From Spirodela intermedia (taxonomy: Eukaryota > Streptophyta > Magnoliopsida > Alismatales > Araceae), in assembly GCA_902729315.2 (NCBI GenBank), contig LR746267.1:8746924-8810923 (forward strand): a stretch of DNA of 64,000 nucleotides, given 5' to 3'. How positions within the stretch are numbered: the first letter of the stretch is position 1; each line of letters starts with the position of its first letter. Shown one piece after another: positions 10,475-23,367 of this stretch. A program made the translations under genes and the position numbers. Below the pieces are notes generated by a model that did no database searches, was not told the origin of the DNA, and saw nothing but the letters and a program-made list of their open reading frames with translations.

Positions 10475-13400
10475 ATGCTGAGCATATTGCGGGTTCACCT
10501 TCCCTCGGATATCCCGATAGTTGGCTGTGAGCTTGTGCCGTATGTGTTGCTGCGGCGCTCCGATGGCAGCACAACGACCGATGATATCCCGGAGTCTGAT
10601 CCCGTCGATGGGTACTACCTGAAGTATAGGTGGTGAGTGAGATTCTCTTGTTTTGACCCTTCAATCTTTTTTAGTTCATGTGGCTGTACTTTCCACCGGA
10701 TTCGTTGCTGTATATGCTGTTGCTTCGCGTTCTTTTTTGTTTTGAACCTGTTTGCCTCACTCATCAATCCATTTTATGTTTGAGTATGTTTGTTTTTATT
10801 TACGTGATTTAAAACTAATATCCCGTTCTCTGGAAGATAGGTATCATTTTGCTTTAAATTATGTTTTATGGTTTATATATCCATATGGGTTACGTAGTTG
10901 GGAAAAATCATTTCCTTTGTTCGCTGCAGAATGCTATGCTCTGGAAATGTATTAGACCCTCAAAAAAGCATGTATTGAAATGCCTCTTTACTCAATTTCT
11001 CAGAGCGTTTTCACGGCCACTGGTCTTCCTTTACTTCAATTGAAACTTTAGTTCAATAGGTTCGTTGTAAAAAAATAATGCATTAGTTCATAGTGAGAAC
11101 TAGTGGCTAGTTCGATGCTATGTCTTTTAATCCCAACAACTTTTATTAGATTTGGATACCATAATAGCTTGTAGTCAACGTTGTTGACTTTGATAGCTGA
11201 TTAAGTCAGGGCCGTCAGGTCATCATTTTATTAAGGGTGGGTACTTTAACTTTGACATTTTCCTCGCTTTGCTGGTTTCTATTTTGATGGAAGACTACAT
11301 GGGGAGTGGACTGAGGTTATTGTTGATTTTACGGTGAGCTAAGGCACTGGTATCTCGGCGAAGGGCATAAGAGTACTCTGAAAACCAGGGCCTAGGGGGA
11401 TTGTCCCAATTATCATTTTTATAGAAAATAACTGTTCATTCCAAACAGTGCTTTGTTATATTCTCTTTTTGGCGCAAATTACACGTGAAGATCACCTTGG
11501 ACATAAAAATAACACATCACTTTAGGATTGTCATCATTCTTTCAAAGGGATTCAACATCTACCCACTAAAGTTGGACCCATCTGCTAGAAACGTGATGCT
11601 CTTAATCCTTTTGAATTTTCGGTGTATATTAATTTCAGATTATTTTTGAAGTTCTACCTCTTTTTTTTCACCTTCACGTATTTGGGCCTCCTTGTGTTTG
11701 TCGTGATATATCCACATGGATCTAATTTTTTTTAGCGTATTTATTTTATGCAAATATATTAAACTTAACTGGCCTCATTCTACTTCGGTATAACCCATAA
11801 AAGGAAAAAAAATCTATTGAGTCTAATTTGTCTATTTGGCAGATTCGATCATTTGCTTTTTTTATTGATAAAAGTGATATTTTCCGAAATCTCTGGTTAT
11901 TCGATTTATGGGACAAATTATGTTCCCGTTCCCCTATCATTTCATATTTTGTTCTTAGACTTGTCCAAGTCTAGGAAGATGTTCTAGGAATGTGATTAAC
12001 TGAAGTTGGATTTTTTCGTCCAGCTGTGCGATTTCCGAAAAAAAATGGTTAGTTTTTTTTAGGACGGGGGAAAGTGAGGTTTAGGTATCTTTTATGTAGA
12101 CCTCTCTCTTTTAGGGATTATACATTAAAGTCCCTCCGTCATTGGGCCTAATTTTTATCCTATAATAACATGTTATTTTAGTGGAATGATGAATCTACTT
12201 GAATCTTCAATTGGAAGGGCACCATACATTAAAGTCCCTATCGATTTGGCATTTGTTGAGATGAGTCATGCTCATAATTGGGTTGATTTCAAACGATAAC
12301 CTTGCAGTTAGCTTAAGGCAGGTTGTCTATCCAATCATTCAATTTCCCGTTGAGTAACTAGTACTTAGAATATGTGCCAAGGCATTTGCTGGCAACCTAT
12401 TCACTGAATGGTTGCGGACTAATCATGATCTGGTAACAAATGTCTGCAAAATGATCTTTATTGATCTTACTGTCATAAAACACTGATTCTCTGCTAGTTA
12501 GACGTTTGAGTAATTTATCAGCCTTCAAGATTTATGCAAGAATTGTTTAGCTTGAGAAAATAAACATTGTCATTGTGCACCCATAATGCTTTATTCATTT
12601 ATCAATTGTATATAACAAAAGTGCGCCACTTTTTTCTGTGGAATGACATTCATAACTTCATCCTTGGGTTTTTGTTTATGTAGGTATCGTGTACAAAATG
12701 ACAAGAAAGTTGCCGTCTGCAGTATTCATTCTGCCGAGCAAGCAACATTGCAGTGCCTAGGTTGCATTAAGGCAAAAATACCTGTTGCTATGAGTTACCA
12801 TTGTTCCACTAGATGCTTCTCAGATGCTTGGCAACACCATCGTACTTTGCATGATAGGGCAGCTAATGCTATGAATGAAAATGGTACTGAAGAGGAGGAG
12901 TTGTTTGGGCGTTTTAACAGTACTGGATCTGGGGCCGTCAATGCTTCACTCTCTGGTTCGGCACCTAATGTAGGATTGAATCCAGGCTTAAGTAATGGCT
13001 CTACTCCTCTGTATCCTACCTCAGTGATTGAAAGGAGTGGTGGTGAGAGCTGGTTTGAAGTTGGGCGGTCTAGAACATACACACCTATTGCAGATGACGT
13101 TGGCCACGTTCTAAGGTTTGAATGTGTAGTAGTTGATGCAGAAACGAGAATACCTATAGGAGTTGCAAATACAATTTCTACGTCACGTGTCATTCCAGCT
13201 CCCTCTCCCATCCCACGTCGTTTGGTACCTGTACGTGGGGTTGGTCTGATGGGTAATTATGATTATGATGGTCGAAATATGACTTCCGAGACATTCACTG
13301 TTCTCTCATACAACATCCTTTCAGATGTCTATGCATCCAGTGAAATGTATAGTTACTGCCCATCATGGGCTCTTTCATGGCATTACCGCCGCCAGAATTT

Positions 13401-16400
13401 GTTGCGGGAAATCATTGGTTATCATGCTGACATCCTGTGCCTTCAAGAGGTATATCGCTCTGTGTTGGGATTTGTGATTTCGAAGAGGGCATGCTTTGTT
13501 TTCACTGCCACATTCTTGTTTTCTATAGGATGCGTACAAAACTCAGGCTTCATAATGAGTAAAATATGCAATCAGTTATTTTCCTTTCGGCATCTTGCTT
13601 TATATCTAGCCTGTTTTTGATGTTCTACATTCTTTGGGACTTGATGGACTTCTCCTACATTATATTTTTCTTCATGCCCCTAGGTTACAGGAGATCCTGG
13701 TCCCTTTTCTGTGCTTGAATTTATTTTGGATGAACACTTGCCTAATCAAAAAGATAAGCTGTTGTAAAGTTGGCCCTTGTGTGCCTTTTTGATATAAAGA
13801 AATGGGGGTGTGTATGGAGAGTGGAGTTTTTGGACTTCTGCCTGGCAATGCTTAAGATTTTTTCTTTTTCTGCAGGTTCAAATCAACCATTTTGATGAGT
13901 TTTTTGCCCCAGAACTTGATAAACATGGATACCAAGCACTCTATAAGAAAAAAACTTCAGAAGTATGCGTTCAGCCTACTGTGCTTCTTAAGTATGCTTA
14001 CTAGTATTTTTATATTCGTTGTATATGTTGTACACACTACCATCTGTTGCAGGTTTTTAATGGAAGTCCAAATACAGTTGATGGCTGTGCTACATTTTTT
14101 CGTCGCGATAGGTTTGCACACGTGAAAAAATATGAGGTAGACATCCATTTTATAATCACCAGAAGAAAATCTTCATTCCTTTGTCTGCCTTACACAATCG
14201 TGTGCGCAGGTAGAGTTCAACAAGGCTGCTCAATCTTTGACCGATGCAGTAATTCCAACCGGTCAGAAGAAGCCTGCTTTGAATCGATTAATCAAGGTTG
14301 GTGATTTTCCAGTTAAAGTTAGGTTGTCCATTGTTCCAAAGTACTTTTTTGAATTTTGATAAAAATAAACTTCATGTTTCTTTCGTAGGATAATGTTGCA
14401 TTGATTGCTGTTTTGGAAGCAAAATTCAGTAACCAAGGTGCAGATGCTCCTGGAAAGAGGCAGCTTCTTTGTGTGGTGAGATGTTATGTTCCTTTCATTT
14501 AATACAACTTAAATCTGTGTGATCCAAAATCATTAGTGACCATGATCTGCTCACTCTCCTCTCACTTTTTGAAAGTTAGATTGTACATTGAATTGATCAG
14601 CTAGGTAATCTTTTCAATGGTAGGTCTTGCCTTGTGTATTGTTCGGATAATAGGGGATGACAAAGAAAAAGAATCCCTGTCAATTCTGGATTCCTTGCCG
14701 TATCTATCTTTGGAGGAGGGGGGAAGGGATGGGCTTCAATGAAGATTGTTAGTCGAAACAGCTCCAGGGGATTGGATCCTCTCTTGATTTACAGACAAAA
14801 TGGATCTTGTTAGAGTAGTTTTTGATTTTGTACTGATGGGCCGAATTGGTCCAGTCTTTTGCTAATACCTCTGTCCTAAACAGAGGAGGCGATTAATCTC
14901 AATTGACAATTCTAACTGGGTAGTCATGCAATAATGCTCTTCACTGTCCTCCTTTGTTGTGCATTACTGGTTACTTTTCTGGCATGGCTTACCTTCTTGA
15001 TTTTTTCTTTGGTGCTCTTCCCATCCCCATAGAGAGGAGGCTGATCACGCCATGCCACCCTCTCACAAACAGTCCTGCTGCTGCCTAGGGTCTCACCTAT
15101 GCTTGCTCGAACGGTTTCTGGGTTTTCGTTGTGTCATGCCTTCTCTCGACGGTTTCCATTTGTCATTGTGCAACCTATCTCGTTGTTTTTGGGTCACATC
15201 TACCAATGCGTTTGCGTCCTATTTACTGCGAGAGTTTACAATAGAAGTAGAAAACTAAAATAGTTGCGTGAAAGCTCCAAATCCATTGTGCCTTCGTTTA
15301 TCATTCAATCCAATCTTTTCTCACCCATTTCTCAATCATGTGTACTTTGCCTCGGGTGTCTGAGATTGTCAGTTTTTGTTCTATCTTACAAGATTGCCAT
15401 GAACTAGGATACTACATGCTGGACTGTCTTGAACAAGGATACCACATGTCTCATGGCGGCCAATAGTCTTAGTTTAAAGTCGTTAAGTATTTAAGGTTGC
15501 TCTATTTAACAAGCTAAGCTCGACTAACATATACTCCACCTTGACGTAGAGTTTTTATTTTTGTTGTGAATTAGTCCTGTGGACCGAGACTCATGCAGGG
15601 TCAACCTAGCTGTCCCCTCTCCCACTATGAGGATACTAATCTTAATGGATTACGCTGTTTGGCACCTCTCTTTGTCATTCTTGAATAAATAAAATCTATG
15701 GGATACCTTAGAAAGATCATCTGTAAACTTATGATGCTTACAAATTTTATGCGACTAGGATGGAGTAAATGCGAGGGTTGCTGGGTTACTACATTGGTGT
15801 TGAATTTTCTCTGGTAAGTTGCAACGTGCATGGACTTAGATTTGTAAAGTGTGCTATGAGCGAGAGAAGTAGCTGGTATTAGTCTGGAGAATAAAAGGGA
15901 ACTGATGGAAAGTTGACTGCGCTCTGTGATAACATGGCCGTTGATAATTCAGTCGATCCTGAAGGAAATTAAGTGAAAGGCTGTTGACTTCAGGAGACAA
16001 CCTCTGAAGTCCTCCACAGTTATAAGATCCACAACCCTTCTTCAAAGCATTTGTGAATGGCTGTATCCCATCAAATGCTTTATCGGCCTCTTTTCAGCCT
16101 TGAATTCGATTCCACTTATAGTGATGCCCGGCCATTACTTGGGCTGCCGTCAACTCCTCAGCAGCTGTAGGCGCCTGCTAAATATTTATACTGCTTTTGT
16201 GAGAATTCTATGGATGCGAGCAATCATACTCGTCTGTGAGTAGCTTTAGCACTCTGGTCCACCTTGAATAGGACAGATCTTCATATTGATAGGTGCCCGA
16301 GCTGCAATAAACCTGAAGTCCCAATTAATGCGTTTATTCTTGACCAGAATATCTGAGTTGTCCACTCGTTTTTGTGGAGTCTTTTTATGGCATGTGGTTA

Positions 16401-16946
16401 TTACTCATGCTGACTTTTCTCTAGATTCCTCGATCTATTTTTGGCTCAAGTTGCGTTGACCATGTGAATTTTTCTACAAGAATCCAAATCTTCTGCTATC
16501 TTGCCTTGTGATATAACCTTGTGGAAGATACTCGGTTCATTTGGGTGCTTTGAGGATGAACATATGCAGTGTTTGATGCCACTAGTGAGGAATTCTGCGC
16601 TTCAGAAAAAAAAGAAGAAATGTTTCACTACCAAAAGGGCAGAATATGGGCCAATTTCTTTATTTTCACTATCAGAAAATGTGGAATAATATATTTTTAT
16701 AAAGCATTGGTTAATTTCCGACCAAAAGACTTTCATCTTACGTAATCATATGTTACCTTCATTAGCAGCACTCTGATTATGGACTCCAAAATGATTCAAG
16801 AGAGAGAAAACTGGGGCTGTGGAAGAATTCCCATACAAGCAAAATCTAGCTTTCTTCTAGTAAACCTTCACTTCTAATCAGAATGCGAGGTGTTTCTTGC
16901 ATCCTTCATTTCCCGATAATCTACTCTTGCTGTTACGTTGGCGATT

Positions 16947-16991
<45 letters not shown>

Positions 16992-17909
16992 TTCTCTCTC
17001 TGACTGAACCTTCTCTTTTTTCCATCAGGCGAACACTCACGTAAATGTCCACCAAGATCTCAAGGACGTCAAGCTGTGGCAGGTTCTCTCATCTCATGCT
17101 CCGTTGTTCTTCGAAGCTTTCTTCTTCCTCCTCATTTTCTTGCCAAAAAAAGTAACTTCTCCCTTCCAGGTGCACACCCTCTTGAAAGGGCTGGAGAAGA
17201 TAGCCATGAGCGCCGACATCCCCATGCTGGTCTGCGGTGACTTCAACTCCGTCCCCGGAAGGTCAGTACCCATCCATCCATCTCTCATCTTTTCCTCCAT
17301 CCCGCCCCCTCCTCTCTCAACGAATCACCGTTAATGGCGGATGCAGCGCCCCTCACGCGCTCCTCGCCATGGGGAAGGTCGACCCTCTTCATCCAGACCT
17401 GGTCGTTGACCCGCTCGGAATTCTTCGCCCCGCCAGCAAGCTAACCCACCAGCTTCCACTGGTACACCTTCTCTTCTCCAAAACCGCCTTCTCCTTCCTT
17501 CTCCACCGCCCGCTGACCCGCGACGGCGCTGGCTGCATGCAGGTCAGCGCCTACTCGGCCTTCGCGCGCATGGCCGGCGCCGAGCAGAAGCGGAGGATGG
17601 ACCCCAGAACGAACGAGCCCTTGTTCACCAACTGTACGAGGGATTTCATCGGCACTCTCGATTACATTTTCTACACCGGTGAGTTGACTTTGCCCCCCTC
17701 ACCCATTAATTTCACCTTCTCGAGGTGCCCATATCTGACCTTCCTCTTCTTCTTCCTCCGCAGCGGACTCCTTGACGGTGGAGTCTCTGCTTGAGCTGCT
17801 AGACGAGGAAGCCCTGCGCAAGGACACGGCTCTCCCCTCCCCGGAGTGGTCTTCTGACCACATAGCGCTTCTGGCCGAGTTCCGGTGCAACCCTAGGGCG
17901 AGGCGATGA
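10475..17909 (+). CDS. CCR4: CCR4-type deadenylase (carbon catabolite repressor protein 4 homolog 1/2 type)
   Basis: The poly(A)-specific exonuclease subunit of the CCR4-NOT complex, which shortens mRNA tails in the cytoplasm. Exons are 10475-10632, 12684-13449, 13876-13962, 14053-14136, 14210-14296, 14389-14475, 17029-17082, 17170-17261, 17347-17461, 17543-17678 and 17764-17909. They sum to 603 residues, the length of Arabidopsis CCR4a/b. The N-terminus MLSILRVHLPSDIPIVGCEL is the plant CCR4a/b signature. It is followed by a MYND-like Cys/His segment (about 66-110) that in plants replaces the LRR of yeast Ccr4. The EEP nuclease domain starts near ETFTVLSYNILSDVYA and has the catalytic elements CLQEV (Glu), CGDFNSVPG (Asp) and SSDHIALLAEF (Asp-His). 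Introns 1 and 6 exceed 2 kb. The acceptor of intron 6 sits behind a CT microsatellite. I see nothing broken. Confidence 0.95.
16949..16988 (+). repeat. (CT)n microsatellite before a CCR4 splice acceptor
   Basis: A pure CT run ending 40 nt before the acceptor at 17028. It forms much of the polypyrimidine region of CCR4 intron 6. Confidence 0.9.
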
Positions 17910-18565
17910 CCGGGAAGGAGTAGAGAGAGAAAGGAAGAGGTTAGTGACGAGGTGGGCGACCTAGGGTTGACTTAAAGGTCAGCTCAAAGCTCAAAGCTCT
18001 AAATTAGAGATGCCGCTGGATACCTTCTTCCCCACGAGGGAAATAATTTTATGGTAGTTACTCTCTTTCTTTCCCCCGCCAGTCAACGGCGGCGGACGGC
18101 GGCGGACGGCGGCGGGCGGCGGCGGAGGATGGGAAAAGATGTTTTTGACGTCCCCCACCTCTCCCCGCCGGCGGCGTAATTCATGGTGTATAAAGCTCAC
18201 GTGGGTCTGTTAGAAGTGGGAGGGCAATTTGATCCATAACTGCTACCCCTTTCAAGTAGGAGGCAGTGGGCGAGTAACATTATTGCGTTATAAATGCTCG
18301 CCGCCGGTGACGGTACGCAGTGGGCAAGTACGCCCGAGGAGTGACGAACCAGGGTAGCGGGGGCCAATTGAGAACTACGAAGGGTTAAAAATGAAATATT
18401 TCTACGTGCATGAGAGCAAAGTCTGCGGGTTACACCTATCAGTCACAGAGAGAGAGAGAGAGAGGAGATAATTTCTTCGTTTGGGCGGAGACGGGGTGCA
18501 TAAATTCTCCACCCAACGCGAGATGATGGCTGCCTCGTGCTTTTGTGGAGTGGGAGGAGAGGGAG
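17910..18565. other. Intergenic between CCR4 and LTPG genes
   Basis: It contains the CCR4 3' UTR, a GGC/GGA-rich patch (18085-18128, repeated cggcggcgga units) and a short GA tract (18450-18464) just upstream of the LTPG start. No gene is visible. Confidence 0.5.
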
Positions 18566-19127
18566 ATGATGGCTGGAGGAGATGAGTCGTCGCGCTGGGT
18601 GTGCCGCCCTGGGATGGGCCTGGCGGTGGCGGCGCTGCTGTGCTGCTTGGCCGGCACGGCGAGGGGGGACTTCGAAGCCGACCAGAAGGAGTGCTCCGAA
18701 TACCTCAGTGGGCTCTTTACTTGCCTGGACTATGTGGAGGGCACCTCCAGGGCGCCGCCGCCGGACTGCTGCTCGGGGCTGAACCACGTCGTCAGCAAGA
18801 AACCCCGTTGCCTCTGCATCCTCATCAAGGACCGCAACGATCCCCAGTTGACGTTCAAGGTCAACGTCACCCGCGCCAGATCCCTCCCCGGCGTCTGCAA
18901 GAGCCCCATCGATATCTTCCAGTGCATTGGTAACGCCCATTGCCTCTCCCATGGTCCCCTCTCTCTTCCCTCACTGACCCATCTCCGCGCTGTGTTCCAG
19001 ACCTCCTGAAGCTGGATCCCAACTCCAAGGAGGCCCAGATCTTCAAGCAGCCGGTCTCCCCGTCTAGTAACACCACAGGTAACGTGACAACGATATCCCC
19101 CCTCGCTATTTCTTCCTTCATATACTT

Positions 19128-19170
<43 letters not shown>

Positions 19171-19325
19171 GCCGTGCTTCAGTGATAACGCCTCCGGGCA
19201 GCACCAGCAACGGTAGCGTGTCCGCCGACCCGCCCACCGGTGGTGTCGGGGCTGAACGTCAGCCAGAGGGTGGTCTCTGGGCGTCCTGTGCGCTGGTTCT
19301 CTCCCTCTTGATCTTCGGTGGCTAG
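18566..19325 (+). CDS. GPI-anchored non-specific lipid transfer protein (LTPG, 8-Cys motif)
   Basis: A secreted lipid-binding protein tethered to the outer plasma membrane. The family takes part in export of cuticular or other apoplastic lipids. Exons are 18566-18929, 19001-19078 and 19183-19325 with matching phases. From MMAGGDE there is a signal peptide (GMGLAVAALLCCLAGTARG) and then the eight-cysteine pattern: KEC, FTC, DCC, RCLC, GVC and FQC. Family-typical strings are PPPDCCSGLNHVVSKKPRC, LIKDRNDPQLTFKVNV and DLLKLDPNSKEAQIF. The C-terminus is Ser/Gly/Pro-rich and ends in a hydrophobic tail (LWASCALVLSLLIFGG), as expected for GPI attachment. It is closest to the LTPG6/YLS3-like group from memory. 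An ATG at 18545 is in frame but would put seven charged residues before the signal. Intron 2 ends in a CT microsatellite. Confidence 0.9.
19130..19167 (+). repeat. (CT)n microsatellite before an LTPG splice acceptor
   Basis: A CT run ending about 14 nt before the acceptor AG at 19181-19182. It serves as the polypyrimidine tract of LTPG intron 2. Confidence 0.9.
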
Positions 19326-19855
19326 CGAGAGCGGATGAGCCTGCTCCCCACCAATGTCACCCTTTTCCGCTTCTTCTGTCCTCATCAGTTCCGGCCATCG
19401 GACCCAGCTCAGAATCTCGTCCGGGTCGGGTGTTTGTGTACTCTTCCTCCTTGTTCTTCTGCCACACAACGAACTCAAACCCCTCATCAGCGCTATTTTG
19501 TGAAAGATGGTGTCTTGCCACTCTCTCGAGCTACTACTACTTTGTTGTCTTCTGACGAAGACTAATCGTTACTCCATGGGAAACGCTCACGTTTGGTTTT
19601 AAATCCAAGGGGGGAAAAAGGAAGATAATATATTAAACTCAATTTTGACGAGTATAAGACCACATATATTTACTAATATGAACTATATAATCACAACAAC
19701 CCAATCACATTACTTTAAATATCTCATCTTCTTGCGGCACGTTGAATGGTAGCTGGATGCAGTTAGCAAATAATTGGGAACAGTACAAACGTAGATAGCG
19801 TAGGATATGGAGCTCTTGAGCATGGACATAGATCGGGTTGAGGATAACGAGTGTG

Positions 19856-19890
19856 ATCATAAATATATATGATCATAAATAAATAAATAT

Positions 19891-19927
<37 letters not shown>

Positions 19928-19928
19928 G
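19856..19928. repeat. (TA)n-rich microsatellite
   Basis: TA dinucleotide runs interrupted by AAA, followed by a short GT run to about 19948. Confidence 0.85.
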
Positions 19929-21320
19929 TGTGTGTGTATGTGTTTGTGTATTGACGTTGAGTTTGATGTTTACATCAGATCTAGGGATCTGAATGCCACG
20001 TGCAAATTTGAGTTAATATATCAATTTGGGGCATGCTGCCCAGATATGACCATGAAAGTTGCTTTTGGTTGAACAACTTGAGTTCGAAAGTAAAATCCTC
20101 GTCTCTAAAATAAAGCAATATGTGTATAAATATCTTGATTATTTTTGACATTATTTTCGAAAAAGATTCAAACCCACGGATCCATTCATCCCTCTCAACC
20201 TCCAAGCGGATCTAGTGATTGACCTTGTCATAGTAGGGTTTGTATGGAAGGTAAAGAGAGAGTTTGACTTGGTCTGCCACTGGTAACTAGTCCCGGTCAA
20301 CAAGGTCATCCGGCATGTAGATTCACCAGTACGTCATGGAATTTCGGTTTATTTACTACCTATTAAATTTCGGTGCCTACCTCCATCTTCGGCCCTCACG
20401 ATCAATGCATGTAGGGCTAGAGTAGAGAGAGATGTCAACATCATACTGCATCATTTGACCTTAAATATAATAGTCTTTTAGCATTCACAAAAAACAATTT
20501 AATGGGCAATAATATATATATTTTTATCGATGATTATTGAAAAATTATATTCAATAAAAATGATATAGGGTGTGCCTAATGATAGTGTATAGAAGCTGGA
20601 TTCCTCGGAGCCACTTATCCAATGTGCAGGCTTTCGGAGAACCCTAGAATCTTGAGGTTAGGCTGCTGGTAGCTGTGACTGAGAAGACCTCCGAAGAGTG
20701 AATTTGGCCGAGCCCAACTACCCGAAAAAACTTAGAAATTATGGCTATATCCCACTCTTCCCACTGCGTAAATTTAGAATTATATCCGCTTTGAAAATGG
20801 AAAAATTACTGACGTACCCTTTACGGTTATCATTGCAGCCTAGTTCAATCTAACATTATGAATAAGATGAGTTAATGAATTCCACCTACTCCACCCTCCA
20901 ATGTGGATGGGCGATGTCGACCGCTGCTGTCGGCTTGGGGGGTTCGCGTGATGGCACGACATCGACACATTAAAGGGCTTGTCGGTGCAGCTTGGAACGC
21001 CGCCACCTTTCGCCGCCGCGGCGGGGCTCACCAAACGGCGTCCCCAACGTTAGCTAAGAAATGGGCCTCCCTCCGTTGAGACGGTGGGACGGTGGGCAGG
21101 TGAGAAGCCCGATCGTGCTATTAGGGCAACACAATGGGGGCCAAAATGACGTCCTGGATCTGACTAAAGAACTACCATCTCTTGCTCTGAATATTCTTTT
21201 AATGGCCCACCATGGCGTGGCTTGGATGGCTGAACCAGAAGCTCCCATCTCCCTACCCGACCTGGACCTGTCGAGCTGCAAGCTGTTGAAGCCCAGAAGT
21301 GGCTTTTGTAGTGCAGATCT

Positions 21321-21362
21321 CCCTCTCTCCCTCCCTCTCTCCCTCCCTCCCTCCTTCCCTCC

Positions 21363-21414
<52 letters not shown>
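21321..21414. repeat. (CCCT)n/(CT)n pyrimidine tract
   Basis: An irregular CCCTCCCTCT block passes into a pure CT run (21366-21414), about 390 bp upstream of the MYB start codon. Confidence 0.9.
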
Positions 21415-21419
<5 letters not shown>

Positions 21420-21569
21420 AGCTTCATGCTTTCATCTTCCCATAGCTGCTCCTCAGGTGTGAGTGACGACGCTAATCATGCCGCCATTGTTAATCGAAGG
21501 GGTGAGAATCTCACGCTTTCCTCACCTCCCCACTCCTACCGTCGCTTAAAACCTCAACTCCGCCATCTC

Positions 21570-21580
21570 CTCTCTCTCTC

Positions 21581-21615
<35 letters not shown>
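21570..21615. repeat. (CT)n microsatellite in the MYB upstream region
   Basis: A CT run with one CCC interruption, about 190 bp upstream of the MYB ATG, probably in the promoter or 5' leader. Confidence 0.9.
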
Positions 21616-21616
<1 letters not shown>

Positions 21617-21800
21617 GCTCGCACTCTCTCAGAGTTTCTGTCCTTCACTTCTTCTTCTTCGGTATAGCAATTGTTGATGACATCTCCGCCTTAAGATCTT
21701 CCTCTGGCAGTTCTGCTCTGGGGTTCTCGCTTCTTGTCTCGCATCTCCTTCCGTCTTCGCATGCTCTCCTGCTGGGGGATCTCCACGTCAGGAAGGAAGG

Positions 21801-23189
21801 ATGGGGAGGCCGCCGTGCTGCGACAAATCGAATGTGCGGAGGGGCCTCTGGACCGCGGAGGAGGACAAGAAGATCGTCGCCTACGTGTCCACTCACGGCG
21901 CCGGCAACTGGGCCTCCGTTCCGAAGAAAGCGGGTCAACGCCGATCTCCATCCATCGTAGCCCTCTGATACTTTCCATCTATTCTATCTCTGAGGTTGAC
22001 TGAAGCCTTCGCAGGGCTGAAGAGATGCGGAAAGAGCTGTAGGCTGAGGTGGACCAACTACTTGAGGCCCGATCTCAAGCACGACGACTTCACTCCCGGG
22101 GAGGAGCAGACGATCATATCCCTTCACGCCAAGATTGGCAGCAGGTGGGAATATCTCGGGGTTCTTGTTCGGGGGCACTCCGAAACCCTCATAAAGAACA
22201 GAGTTTTATCATCGACCTCAGCTTTCTGAAACCCCCCCCCGCAGCTGGGGTGATGTAGGGAGGGGAGAGAGGGGATGGATAAGTTGCCCATGCCTTGTGG
22301 CATCATAACAGAATTAACTAACGATAACGCATGCCCAGTACTAGGGAGAGAGAAGCTCTCTCTCTCTCTCTCTCTCTTCCCCATCCGAGGTGACACTGAC
22401 AGAGAAAATGATGGGTGTAGGTGGTCGATCATAGCGCACCAGCTGCCGGGGAGAACGGACAACGACGTGAAGAACTACTGGAACACGAAGCTGAAGAAGA
22501 AGCTCATACAGAGGGGGATCGACCCGGTAACGCACCGCCCCATTTCTCACGTCGTCAACAGCATCCAAGGCCTCTCCAGGGCTTGCGACGGCGACATCGA
22601 AGTCAACGCGGCGGAATGCCACATTCAGAAGGACCCCCGCGTTAGCTGCCTCGGTCGGGATCACCACCACGCCTTCGCCCCTCTCCCGGAGTCAACGCCT
22701 GACCTTGCCGAGACGGCCATGGCGGAGCAGGAAGCCGCATCCTACAGCTGCAAACCTGCATGGGACCTCCTCGTCCAACTCCATGCCGTCAAGCTAGTCG
22801 CCGACGCCTCCGTTGAAGGGTTGACCACGCCGTTGAGCTTCTCCCACAACCTGCCAGGCTCTGCTCCTTTGCCTTCCTCCCTCAACCTCACGCCGGAAAC
22901 AATCGCAGAAGGCCCCTCAGATTTCTCGTGGACAGATTTGACCCCTCAAGGCGGCCTGCCCACCTTCCCGTTTGCAGAAGCTCCTCCTCTCCGAGGGATC
23001 TTTCAGGATGAGGGCGGCGAGATCTGCGGCGGCACTCCGGCGATCCTCGGGGAAGACGACGGCGACGATCATCGCGGAGCTTCCTCTCCCTCCGACATTA
23101 ACTCCTTCGTGGAGTCGCTCCTGAGCCGCGACGACGAGATGATGTGGGCGTTCCCCGAGTTCTTGAACGACCCTTTCGTCTGTCCTTAG
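21801..23189 (+). CDS. R2R3-MYB transcription factor, TDF1/MYB35-like
   Basis: A DNA-binding regulator. Its family members TDF1/MYB35 control tapetum development in anthers. Exons are 21801-21933 (133 nt), 22015-22144 (130 nt) and 22421-23189, the standard R2R3-MYB gene structure. The product is 343 residues. R2 begins [20 protein letters not shown] and includes [21 protein letters not shown]3 is [20 protein letters not shown] followed by [20 protein letters not shown]. The text after R3 ([16 protein letters not shown]) is shared by TDF1/MYB35 and MYB80. The start CCDKSNV favours TDF1/MYB35 over MYB80, whose start as I recall reads CCEKENV. The C-terminal half is acidic and Pro/Ser-rich and ends [16 protein letters not shown], a possible activation region. 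CT tracts upstream and in intron 2 suggest GAGA-type control, which is an inference. Confidence 0.88.
22357..22377 (+). repeat. (CT)n tract in MYB intron 2
   Basis: A short CT run about 43 nt before the acceptor at 22420. Confidence 0.8.
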
Positions 23190-23367
23190 ACGAGGGGTGC
23201 AAACTTGTAATAGTTCTCCTCTGAAGATACAGTGGATCAAATGGGCCTTCGTGGTTACTTAAAATGGGCCCCACTTGTGGGCTGGGCGTTTCCGTATTTG
23301 AACTGGGGAAACTCTCACTGAAACTCTGGGGAGGGCGGTGAAGGTCGTTGGGAAGGGGAAGGAGGAG

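Larger units (their letters stand above)
19326..21800. other. Intergenic, AT-rich then CT-rich; MYB upstream region
   Basis: It holds an AT-rich tract with TA dinucleotides (19856-19928), pyrimidine-rich blocks at 21321-21414 and 21570-21615, and no convincing gene. A 133-codon ORF at 21061-21462 ends in a CT-encoded Ser-Leu run and has no family features. The CT blocks probably fall in the MYB promoter or leader. Confidence 0.5.

Noticed and set aside
9673-10664. Short ORFs on both strands upstream of CCR4
   Set aside because: They lie between a TATA box and the conserved CCR4 start. None has a family signature, so they are treated as leader sequence.
21061-21462. 133-codon ORF upstream of the MYB gene
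   Set aside because: Its C-terminal third is Ser-Leu from a CT microsatellite and the rest matches nothing recognised; it lies in the MYB promoter region.
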